From Acidobacteriota bacterium (lineage in GTDB: Bacteria; Actinomycetota; Acidimicrobiia; Acidimicrobiales; Microtrichaceae): a stretch of DNA of 64,000 nt. The notes beneath the pieces are model-generated. The model did no database searches, had not been told where the DNA came from, and saw only the letters and a program-made list of their open reading frames with translations. A program made the position numbers and the translations under genes. Location of the stretch: contig QEUP01000003.1 of assembly GCA_003577145.1 (NCBI GenBank), positions 62,001 through 126,000 of the forward strand, written 5' to 3'. Below are positions 57,354 to 64,000 of this stretch, one piece after another; the stretch's first letter is position 1; every line of letters begins with the position of its first letter.

Positions 57354-57994
57354 CCCTCGAACGAGCGTAGGGCTGCCAGCACGGCCGCAACACGTTCAGG
57401 AGCCGCGGGTGCCGGCACCACTACGGGTTCCGGGGGCGGCACGGGCTCGGCGGGAACGACCGGTGGCTGGGTGGTCGGCGGAGCAACGGGCGCCGGTTCG
57501 GGTCGTGGCGGTGGTGCCGGAGGAGCCGCAGTGTTCAGAGCCATGAATCGGTGGGTCGTGTACATCGTGTTCCCGTCGAAGACCACTCCCACGCCGACAT
57601 GGGTGAACACCGGGTCCACGAGGTTGGCGTAGTGGCCGGGGCTGGCGATGAACGCCTCCATCAAGCTGTCGACGTTGCCGCCGACGCCGACGTTCTCGCC
57701 GATCTTCACCCAGTCGTGGGTTATCCCCGCGCCCAGGGATGGAGCGTGGTGGATGAACCCGTCGTTCTTCATCTGGGCTGCCCACTGTCGGGAGACGGCG
57801 GTGAGCTGATCGTCGACCACGAGGGCGTTGAGGCCGTGGCTGGTGCGCAGGGCGTTGATCTGGGAGATGAACGCCTGCTCCTCGGCGGCCTGGGAGCGTG
57901 TCGAGTCGACGGCGTCGACCGGCCCCATGACGACGACCGTCGCCAGCAGTACGGCGGCGAGGAGTATCACCGGTGCGGTGAGTGTCTTGCGCAA
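57350..57994 (-). CDS. Secreted CAP (SCP/PR1-like) domain protein with a proline-rich tail
   Basis: 214 residues. Signal peptide (about 1-28), CAP domain (about 38-152: INALRTSHGLNALVVDD, IGENVGVGGNVDSL, HYANLVDPVFTHVGVGVV), then a Pro/Ala/Val-rich tail. CAP proteins are extracellular with unclear function in bacteria. The start is TTG at 57994, with GAGGGAG 5 nt upstream. Its stop overlaps the start of the exporter ATPase, suggesting co-expression. Confidence 0.9.
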   Translation of the reverse strand: MRKTLTAPVILLAAVLLATVVVMGPVDAVDSTRSQAAEEQAFISQINALRTSHGLNALVVDDQLTAVSRQWAAQMKNDGFIHHAPSLGAGITHDWVKIGENVGVGGNVDSLMEAFIASPGHYANLVDPVFTHVGVGVVFDGNTMYTTHRFMALNTAAPPAPPPRPEPAPVAPPTTQPPVVPAEPVPPPEPVVVPAPAAPERVAAVLAALRSFEG

Positions 57995-58207
57995 TGTTCT
58001 CCCTCGTGGTGTTCCCCGAGAACGTCCCCTTTCGCCAAGACGATCAGGACAGCTCCCGGGACGTCCGCCTCCGACGTTGAGGTCGGTGATCTGGCTACAC
58101 GAGTGGTATCGGAGACACGGTGCCTCTGCTTGAGAGCGAGTCGTCCCGGCGTCGGCCCCACCCCGCGGCGGCTACCGTGGAGGACCGGCGCAGGAGGCAA
58201 TCGGGAA

Positions 58208-59698
58208 GTGAACCTCGCTCAGATCATCGAGTCTCACCCTGCGGGGGCTCCGGCCGTGATCAGCCGGGGCAGGACCACCACCTACGGTGTGCTGCGCGAG
58301 CAGGTCGCCGGCATGAGGGGAGGCCTCGTCTCCCTCGGCCTGGCACCGGGGGATCGCTTGGGGCTGATCTGCGGGAACAACTGGTACTTCGTCGTCTCCT
58401 ACCTGGCCGCGCTGGGAGCCGGCCTGGTGGTCGTGCCCCTGAACCCCTCCAACCCGTTGCCGGCGATGACCCGCGAGCTCGGGGCATCCTCGGCCCGGGC
58501 CGTCGTCGTCGGGCCGAAGGGGCGGCGGGGTTTCACCGGCATCGACCGGTCCGAGCTACCCGAACTGCAGCACGTCATAGGCTGTGACTCCGAGGTGGAT
58601 GCCGCCATCGGCATAGATGACCTGCTCGAGGCCCCACCGGTGCGTCTCGTCGACCGCAACGACGACGACCTGGCTGCGCTGATGTTCACGAGCGGGACTG
58701 CGGGCGCGCCGAAGGCCGCCATGCTGACCCACGGCAACTTGCGCAGCAATCTCGAGCAGATCCAGGCCGCTCCGGGCCGCAGTGAAGAACCGAGTGATCT
58801 CACCTTCGGTGTGTTGCCGCTGTTCCACATCTTCGGGCTGAACGTGGCGCTCGGGCTGTCGCTGTACGCCGGGTCGAGCCTGCTGCTCGTCGAGCGGTTC
58901 GACCCCATGACGGCGCTGGAGTCGATCAAGGCGCACGGGGTGACCATCGTGACCGGTCCACCCACCATGTGGGCGGCTTGGGCGTCGCTGCCCGAGGCTC
59001 CCGCCGACGCGTTCGCCTCGGTCAGGATCGGCGGATCGGGTGCTTCGAAGCTGCCGATCGAGGTCGCCGAGGCCGTCTCCCGCCGTTTCGGCCTCGATCT
59101 GGCCGAGGGTTACGGCCTCACGGAGGCCTCACCGATCGTGACCAGCGCCACCGGCACCGCAGCTCCCGTGGGCTCGATCGGCATCCCCCTCCCGGGCCTC
59201 GAGGTGCGCCTGGTCGACGCCGAGGGCGGCGACGTGCTCATCGGCGACGCCGGCGAGATCTGGGTGCGCGGCCCCAACGTCTTCGCCGGGTACTGGCAGG
59301 ACGAGCAGGCGACGAGAGCCGCTATCACCGAGGACGGATGGCTGCGAACCGGCGACATAGCCGTCGTCGACGACGACGGCTACCTCTTCGTCGTGGATAG
59401 GGCCAAGGACCTGATCATCGTGTCGGGCTTCAACGTCTACCCGGCTGAGGTCGAGGCGGTGCTGGCGGAGCATCCGGCCGTCGAGGCGGCGGCGGTCGTG
59501 GGCGTACCCCATCCCTACTCGGGTGAGGCGGTGAAGGCCTACGTCGTGGTCCGGGCGGGCCACAGCATCGAGGAGGACGACGTCATCGACTTCTGTCACG
59601 ACCGGCTGGCGGGCTACAAGGCACCGACCAAGGTGAACTTCGTCGACGAGCTCCCCGAAGGGCTCGGGGGCAAGGTGCTGCGCCGGGCGCTCACCTGA
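58208..59698 (+). CDS. AMP-forming long-chain fatty-acid-CoA ligase-like enzyme
   Basis: 496 residues of the ANL superfamily. A3 motif MFTSGTAGAPKAAML, A5 EGYGLTEASP, A7 WLRTGDIAVVDDDGYLF, A8 DLIIVSGFNVYPAEVE and the C-terminal catalytic-lysine region GGKVLRRALT are all present. It activates a fatty or other carboxylic acid as acyl-AMP then acyl-CoA. I chose the GTG at 58208, with AGGAGG about 12 nt upstream and a TACCGT -10 box before it; the frame is open much further upstream. Confidence 0.9.
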   Translation: MNLAQIIESHPAGAPAVISRGRTTTYGVLREQVAGMRGGLVSLGLAPGDRLGLICGNNWYFVVSYLAALGAGLVVVPLNPSNPLPAMTRELGASSARAVVVGPKGRRGFTGIDRSELPELQHVIGCDSEVDAAIGIDDLLEAPPVRLVDRNDDDLAALMFTSGTAGAPKAAMLTHGNLRSNLEQIQAAPGRSEEPSDLTFGVLPLFHIFGLNVALGLSLYAGSSLLLVERFDPMTALESIKAHGVTIVTGPPTMWAAWASLPEAPADAFASVRIGGSGASKLPIEVAEAVSRRFGLDLAEGYGLTEASPIVTSATGTAAPVGSIGIPLPGLEVRLVDAEGGDVLIGDAGEIWVRGPNVFAGYWQDEQATRAAITEDGWLRTGDIAVVDDDGYLFVVDRAKDLIIVSGFNVYPAEVEAVLAEHPAVEAAAVVGVPHPYSGEAVKAYVVVRAGHSIEEDDVIDFCHDRLAGYKAPTKVNFVDELPEGLGGKVLRRALT

Positions 59699-59733
59699 GC
59701 CCAGCTGCGGGTCCGGGCTGATCACCGGCGATC

Positions 59734-60537
59734 TCAGTTCTGTGAGCGGGCGGGGGGCTGCGGTGGGGCGGTCGCGATCTCCCACAGCTCCACGTAGAAC
59801 GGTGCCAGCCCAGCCGGGGGCCCGTGCGCGGGCCCCCCGGGTGCGGGGGACGACACGAGGAACCCCGCGAACAGGATCGTCACGCCCAGGACCAGCCATA
59901 TACCGAAGGTGGTCATCTCGTCCTCGGCCGAGTAGAGGGTTCCCCCGGCCGCCAACAGCGCAGTTCCGAGTGCGATGAGCACGTTGGTCGATGCCAGGCG
60001 GCGTGGGGTGATCGCAGAGGCTGCCCCGTGCCCGGGACGCCGCCCGGTAACGAGCTCGAAGGCCGACCAGGCTGCGCCGGCGAAGACGACGACCGCACCC
60101 ACGCCCGAGCCCACCGCGGCCATCATTCGAGGAGCCGGCCCGAACACCTCTCGGCCCTGCGGTAGCTGATCGACCGGGATGGCGTCGACCAGCGGAGCGG
60201 CCATCACGACTCCCGCGGCGAACGCCGCCGACAGGGCGAGCACGACCGCGGTCTTGTCGCCGACACGGCGGCCACCCAGCAGGTACACCGTGCCCAGCGC
60301 CAGGAAGGGGACGTTGAGGATGGCGCCGAAGAGGTAGAACACGCGGAACGAGAGCGAACCCCAGCCGGTGGCCGCGCCTGCCCAGTAGGCGAGTGACGCC
60401 GTGGAGAACATGAACAGCGAGACGGTCCAGGCAGCCTCGTGTCGTCGACGGCGTGCGAGCCAACGCTCGAGTGTCGTGAGGGCGAACGCCAGCGACACCA
60501 GGAAGGCGGTGGCAGCGAGCGCCGCGGTGGCGTTCAT
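59734..60537 (-). CDS. Seven-helix membrane protein of unknown function
   Basis: 267 residues with about seven hydrophobic segments spaced along the chain and a Pro/Ala-rich cytosolic tail. I recognise no motif. The ATG at 60537 has TGAGG just before it. The frame continues upstream through the 39-bp repeats, which I regard as non-coding. It is divergent from rex. Confidence 0.7.
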   Translation of the reverse strand: MNATAALAATAFLVSLAFALTTLERWLARRRRHEAAWTVSLFMFSTASLAYWAGAATGWGSLSFRVFYLFGAILNVPFLALGTVYLLGGRRVGDKTAVVLALSAAFAAGVVMAAPLVDAIPVDQLPQGREVFGPAPRMMAAVGSGVGAVVVFAGAAWSAFELVTGRRPGHGAASAITPRRLASTNVLIALGTALLAAGGTLYSAEDEMTTFGIWLVLGVTILFAGFLVSSPAPGGPAHGPPAGLAPFYVELWEIATAPPQPPARSQN

Positions 60538-60548
60538 CCTCAACAGCT

Positions 60549-60653
60549 TCGCGGCAATGACCTGCCGGTGTCCCCATGGCGGGACCCCTCCAGCCCCACT
60601 TCGACGCCACCTACTCGCGGCAACGACCTGCCGGTGTCCCGGTGGCGGGACCC
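60549..60653. repeat. Two 39-bp hairpin-containing repeats between a membrane gene and rex
   Basis: 60549-60587 and 60615-60653 match at 36 of 39 bases, 66 bp apart. The core of the second (GTCCCG-GTGG-CGGGAC) forms a 6-bp hairpin; in the first the stem is GTCCC/GGGAC. Only two units, so not a CRISPR. They resemble small palindromic intergenic units. Confidence 0.75.
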
Positions 60654-60695
60654 GCTCCGCCACTCATCGCGCGAACTTGTGAGCTTGTGCTCGCT

Positions 60696-60725
60696 TTGTG
60701 AACAGATGCACGAGACCGGTACTGT
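60696..60725 (+). promoter_or_regulatory. Candidate Rex operator and promoter of rex
   Basis: TTGTGAACAGATGCACGA (60696-60713) fits the Rex consensus TTGTGAA-N4-TTCACAA with two mismatches in the right half. A -10 box TACTGT follows at 60720-60725, 9 nt before the ATG. The operator thus covers the -35 to spacer region, as expected for autorepression. Two more TTGTG half-sites lie at 60677 and 60685. Confidence 0.6.
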
Positions 60726-60734
60726 CAGGAATCC

Positions 60735-61427
60735 ATGGTCGAGCGCCCCCCACGCCGTATCCCTGAAGCGACGGTGGCGAGACTCCCGGTGTACCGCCGG
60801 AGCCTGCTGGAGGTAGCCGAGGAGGAGACCTCCACCATCTCCTCGGAGCGCTTGGCGGAGATGGCGGGGGTCAATGCGGCGAAGGTCCGCAAGGACCTCT
60901 CCTACCTCGGCTCCTACGGGACCCGCGGCGTCGGCTACGACGTCAAGTACCTGCTGTTCCAGATGAGCAGGGAGCTGGGCCTGACCCATGACTGGCCGGT
61001 GGTCATAGTCGGCCTGGGCAATCTCGGACATGCGCTGGCGAACTACGGCGGTTTCGGCGAGCGTGGATTCCCGGTGGCGGCGCTCGTCGATGCCGACCCG
61101 GCCAAGGTCGGCACGCGCGTGGGCGGCACCGAGGTCCGTCACGTCGACGAGCTGCCCGAGATCGTGGCCGAGCGGCGGATCCTGATCGGGATCATCGCCA
61201 CCCCCGCGGCCGTGGCCCAAGAGGTCGCCGATCGACTGGTCGCGGCCGGCATCACGTCGGTCCTCAACTTCGCTCCTGCGGTCATCACAGTTCCCGACGC
61301 CATCTCGCTGAGGAAGGTGGACCTCGCAGTCGAGCTGCAGATCCTGTCCTTCTACCAACAGCAGCGGCAGCTGGGTTCCGCCGGCGACGGAGAGCCGTCG
61401 CTGCCGACCCGATCGGTGCGAGACTGA
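60735..61427 (+). CDS. rex: Redox-sensing transcriptional repressor Rex
   Basis: 230 residues. Senses the NADH/NAD+ ratio and represses respiratory and related genes. The winged helix (IPEATVARLPVYRRSL; MAGVNAAKVRKDLSYLGSYG) is followed by a Rossmann domain with VGLGNLGHAL, and a C-terminal swapped helix (LQILSFYQQQR). It heads the tetrapyrrole genes as in other actinobacteria, tying heme synthesis to redox state. Confidence 0.95.
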   Translation: MVERPPRRIPEATVARLPVYRRSLLEVAEEETSTISSERLAEMAGVNAAKVRKDLSYLGSYGTRGVGYDVKYLLFQMSRELGLTHDWPVVIVGLGNLGHALANYGGFGERGFPVAALVDADPAKVGTRVGGTEVRHVDELPEIVAERRILIGIIATPAAVAQEVADRLVAAGITSVLNFAPAVITVPDAISLRKVDLAVELQILSFYQQQRQLGSAGDGEPSLPTRSVRD

Positions 61428-61472
61428 ACGGGCGCCTGACCACCCGCGACGGTCAGGGCACCGAGCGATCCG

Positions 61473-62111
61473 ATGCAGCCAGGTGAAGCCCGATACCCGG
61501 TCAATCTGAGCGTCGCCGGCCGATCAGCCCTCGTCGTCGGTGGGGGGGACGTGGCGCTGCGGAAGGTACGGGGCCTACTCGCTGCCGGTGCCCGCGTCCA
61601 TGTGATCGCAGTTCAGGTAGCCGGGTCGCTCAAGGCTCTGCCCGAGGTGTCCTGGGAGGAGCGCGCCTTCCGGTCCGAAGACCTCGTTCCCGGCAATCCT
61701 TCCTCGCACTGCGTGGTCATCGCCGCCACCGAGGATCGCCAGGTGAACCGGCAGGTCTACCAAGCTGCCCATGAAGCCGGTGTTCCGGTCAACACGGTCG
61801 ACGATCCGGAGCTCTGTGACTTCACGTTGCCGGCGGTGATTCGACAGGGTCGGCTGTTGGTGACCGTTTCGAGCAGCGGGGAGAGCCCGGCGGTCTCGGC
61901 CTGGCTCCGGCGCCGCCTGCAGGCGGCGCTCGGGCCTGAGTACGACGAGCTGATCCGGGTAGTGGGCGAGGTCCGCCAGGAGTTGCATGACTCCGGTCAC
62001 ACGACGGAGGGGCTGGACTGGCAATACGCCCTAGACTCGGGGATATTGGAGATGATCCGTGAGGGTCGTCTCAGCGAGGCCAAGGAGCGCCTGCAGGCGT
62101 GTCTGTTGTAG
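61473..62111 (+). CDS. Precorrin-2 dehydrogenase / sirohydrochlorin ferrochelatase-like (CysG-N/Met8 type)
   Basis: 212 residues. NAD-binding motif VVGGGDVALRKVRGLLAAGA, VIAATEDRQVNRQVY, then the helical VTVSSSGESPAVSAWLRRRL region. It converts precorrin-2 toward siroheme. Without the methyltransferase half of CysG it relies on another protein for precorrin-2. Its last 13 bp overlap the start of hemA, so the genes are coupled. Confidence 0.92.
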   Translation: MQPGEARYPVNLSVAGRSALVVGGGDVALRKVRGLLAAGARVHVIAVQVAGSLKALPEVSWEERAFRSEDLVPGNPSSHCVVIAATEDRQVNRQVYQAAHEAGVPVNTVDDPELCDFTLPAVIRQGRLLVTVSSSGESPAVSAWLRRRLQAALGPEYDELIRVVGEVRQELHDSGHTTEGLDWQYALDSGILEMIREGRLSEAKERLQACLL

Positions 62112-63358
62112 TCATCGGCGTAAACCACCGGACCGTTCCGCTCGGGCTGCTCGAGCGCATGACGATCGACGACGACCACCTCGACAAGACGCTCGCCGAC
62201 GTCATCAGCCGCGAGAACGTCTCCGAGGCGGTCGTGTTGTCGACATGCAACCGGACCGAGGTCTATGTCTACGCCGAGCGCTTCCACGGGGCCTTCCAGG
62301 ATGTCCGCAACGTCTTGTCCGAGAGCGCGTTCCTCGCACCGGAAGCGTTCGCCGATCACCTCTACGTCCTTTACGACGCCGATGCCATAAGGCACCTCTT
62401 CTGTGTGGCGGCGGGTCTCGATTCGGCCGTGCTGGGCGAGAACGAGATCCTCGGCCAGGTCAAGCGGGCATGGCAGCGGGCCCGCGAGCAGAAGGTGTCC
62501 GGGACGTCGCTCAACCTCTTGTTCCGCCATTCGGTCGAGGTCGGCAAGCGGGCGCGGAGCGAGACCGACATCGCCCGCCACATCACGTCAGTCGCCCAAG
62601 CGGCGGTCGCCATGGCTGCCCAACGCCTCGGTGGTCTCGCGGGCCGGCGGGTCCTGGTTCTCGGCGCGGGTGGGATGGGCGAGGGCATGGCGAAGATCGT
62701 CGCCGCGGCCGGGGTCAGCGACTTCGCGATCGCCAACCGAACCTACGAGAGGTCTCGGGACCTCGCCGATCTGGTAGGGGGGCGGGCCGTCAGGCTGTCG
62801 GCGGTCGCAGACGAACTGCGAGACACCGATGTCCTGTTGACCTCCACGGGTGCCAACACCATCATGCTCGAGCACTCCGACATCGAGCCGGCCATGCTCC
62901 ACCGCGGGGATCATCCGCTGCTGATCGTCGACATAGCCGTTCCGCGTGACATCGACCCCTCGGTGGCCGGGCTCGACGGCGTCACGCTGCTCGACATGGA
63001 CGATGTCCGACACTTCACGGAGGCCGGCGTCGCCGAACGGCAGCGTGAGGTGCAGGCGGTGCGTCAGATCGTCGACGAAGAGGTCGATCGCTTTCTCGAT
63101 GCAAGCACGGCGCGGGAGTCCGCCCCGCTCATCGTCGCTCTGCGGGAGAGGGCAGAAGACATCCGGCTCCACGAGATCGAAGGATTCGGGTCCCGGCTGG
63201 CCGGCCTGACCCCCGAGCAGCGCGAGGCAGTGGAGGCCCTGACTCACCGCATCCTTGCCAAGCTCCTCCACGAACCGACCGTGGAGCTGAAGGAGTCGGC
63301 CGGCACGAGGCGCGGCGACCGGCTGGCCGAGTCAATGCGGGATCTGTTCGATTTGTGA
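62099..63358 (+). CDS. hemA: Glutamyl-tRNA reductase
   Basis: 419 residues. First committed step of C5-pathway tetrapyrrole synthesis: reduces glutamyl-tRNA to glutamate-1-semialdehyde. The nucleophile cysteine is in LSTCNRTEVY, the NADPH Rossmann motif is LVLGAGGMGEGM, and the C-terminal dimerisation helices complete the typical length. GTG start inside the previous gene; its stop overlaps the hemC start as GTGA. Confidence 0.96.
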   Translation: MSVVVIGVNHRTVPLGLLERMTIDDDHLDKTLADVISRENVSEAVVLSTCNRTEVYVYAERFHGAFQDVRNVLSESAFLAPEAFADHLYVLYDADAIRHLFCVAAGLDSAVLGENEILGQVKRAWQRAREQKVSGTSLNLLFRHSVEVGKRARSETDIARHITSVAQAAVAMAAQRLGGLAGRRVLVLGAGGMGEGMAKIVAAAGVSDFAIANRTYERSRDLADLVGGRAVRLSAVADELRDTDVLLTSTGANTIMLEHSDIEPAMLHRGDHPLLIVDIAVPRDIDPSVAGLDGVTLLDMDDVRHFTEAGVAERQREVQAVRQIVDEEVDRFLDASTARESAPLIVALRERAEDIRLHEIEGFGSRLAGLTPEQREAVEALTHRILAKLLHEPTVELKESAGTRRGDRLAESMRDLFDL

Positions 63359-64000
63359 GGCTCAGAGCCGCCACACGCGGTAGCGAGCTGGCGCTGTGGC
63401 AGACCCGTCACGTTGCCCGACTCCTCGCCGCCCTCGACCCGGCGGTCGAGGTCGAGACCGTCATCGTCACCACCGAAGGTGATCGCCGCGCCGAAGCGCC
63501 GATAGCCGAGATGGGCGGCAAGGGCGTGTTCGCTGCTGAGGTGCAAAGGGCCGTTCTCGACGGCCGAGCCGACCTGGCCGTGCACTCGGCCAAGGACCTG
63601 CCGTCGGTGACACCCGACGGGTTGTCCCTCGCGGCGGTGCCAGAGCGGGGAGACCCGCGCGACGTGCTGGTGGGGAGTCGCCTCGATGCCATTCCGGACC
63701 GGGGACTGGTGGGTACGGGGTCGCCGCGCCGCAGGGCGCAACTCGCCCACCTCCGTCCCGACCTGCGCTTCTCCGATCTCCGAGGGAACATCGCGACGAG
63801 GCTGGCGAAATCAGCGGGCTTCGATGCCATCGTGATGGCCGCTGCTGCCCTCGAGAGACTCGATCAGATCGAGCGGGTCTCCGAGGTGTTGGGCATCGAC
63901 CGCTTCCTCCCCCAGGCGGGCCAGGGCGCGCTGGCGATCGAGTGCCGCGACGATGACGAGGCGACTGCGGGCGTGCTCGGATCGATCGAGCACGCGGCCT
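63355..64000 (+). CDS. hemC: Porphobilinogen deaminase, 3' part missing (window end)
   Basis: 215 residues are visible from the GTG at 63355. The N-terminus RLRAATRGSELALWQT, LAVHSAKDLPSV with the catalytic aspartate, VGTGSPRRRAQ and PQAGQGALAIECR are present; the domain that carries the dipyrromethane-linking cysteine lies beyond the window. It makes hydroxymethylbilane. Coupled to hemA by the GTGA overlap. Confidence 0.95.
   Translation, partial: MRLRAATRGSELALWQTRHVARLLAALDPAVEVETVIVTTEGDRRAEAPIAEMGGKGVFAAEVQRAVLDGRADLAVHSAKDLPSVTPDGLSLAAVPERGDPRDVLVGSRLDAIPDRGLVGTGSPRRRAQLAHLRPDLRFSDLRGNIATRLAKSAGFDAIVMAAAALERLDQIERVSEVLGIDRFLPQAGQGALAIECRDDDEATAGVLGSIEHAA

Noticed and set aside
60549-60653. 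CRISPR array
   Set aside because: Only two repeat units, with mismatches inside them and no cas genes in the window; they look like palindromic intergenic repeats.

Overview
The window is about 64 kb of high-GC DNA with actinobacterial hallmarks. These are a WhiB regulator, mshA (mycothiol) followed by a YbjN-type gene, a Rex-led tetrapyrrole operon, an RsiG-like protein with c-di-GMP-binding motifs, many GTG/TTG starts, and TANNNT -10 boxes placed 6-8 nt before start codons (leaderless transcripts). The density of acyl-CoA dehydrogenases, SCP-x-type thiolase, MaoC, enoyl-CoA hydratase and CaiB genes points to a lipid-catabolising member of the Acidimicrobiia. That placement is inferred from gene content, not from a marker-gene search.

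Layout. 1-5.5 kb: tRNA 3' end, an ABC-2 exporter pair divergent from serS, a ccdA/TlpA thiol-redox pair and whiB. 5.5-9.4 kb: a small self-contained minus-strand unit, acyl-ACP thioesterase, an MBL-fold hydrolase with orn, dut, and a small HATPase-like protein. 9.5-11 kb: a scar of broken genes in which remnants of an S8 protease and a phospholipase D-like gene abut head to head. 11.2-21.8 kb: a GNAT/acyl-CoA synthetase fusion, a LigD-type DNA ligase, an aminotransferase, an SCP-x thiolase, TetR, a GT4 glycosyltransferase, an AIM24-like protein and an acyl-CoA dehydrogenase. 22-25 kb: a very large wall-anchored sedolisin (S53). 25-34 kb: a beta-oxidation-like block (three acyl-CoA dehydrogenases, two crotonases, MaoC, MFE-2-like SDR, VOC, SufR-like regulator, CaiB). 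34-43 kb: K+ channel, VIT-type metal transporter, PhoD phosphatase, secreted alpha/beta hydrolase, FabF, MtfA-like peptidase, PPK2 and tRNA-Lys. 43-50.7 kb: UbiB-like kinase, YgjP-like peptidase, histidine phosphatase, MoaD-like protein, a membrane protein, RsiG-like protein, XRE regulator, mshA and ybjN. 51-60.5 kb: MFS exporter, coiled-coil M23 peptidase, proC, SAM hydroxide adenosyltransferase, a 28-residue membrane micro-ORF, a second ABC-2 exporter pair, a CAP-domain protein and an AMP-forming acyl-CoA ligase. 60.7-64 kb: rex, precorrin-2 dehydrogenase, hemA and hemC (cut by the window end).

The most unusual features are non-coding or concern gene boundaries. An 87-bp hairpin-rich element occurs twice in inverted orientation (3241-3327 and 28206-28292), and one copy supplies the ribosome binding site of an acyl-CoA dehydrogenase. 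A 33-bp element precedes two acyl-CoA-metabolism genes. A perfect 37-bp duplication of the MFS gene's translation start creates an overlapping upstream ORF. A 39-bp pair sits between a membrane gene and rex. Two genes appear to start at non-canonical codons (CTG for the GNAT/acyl-CoA synthetase, ATC for the RsiG-like protein). The sedolisin carries an extra beta-domain inside its propeptide. I see no CRISPR array, prophage or intact insertion sequence.
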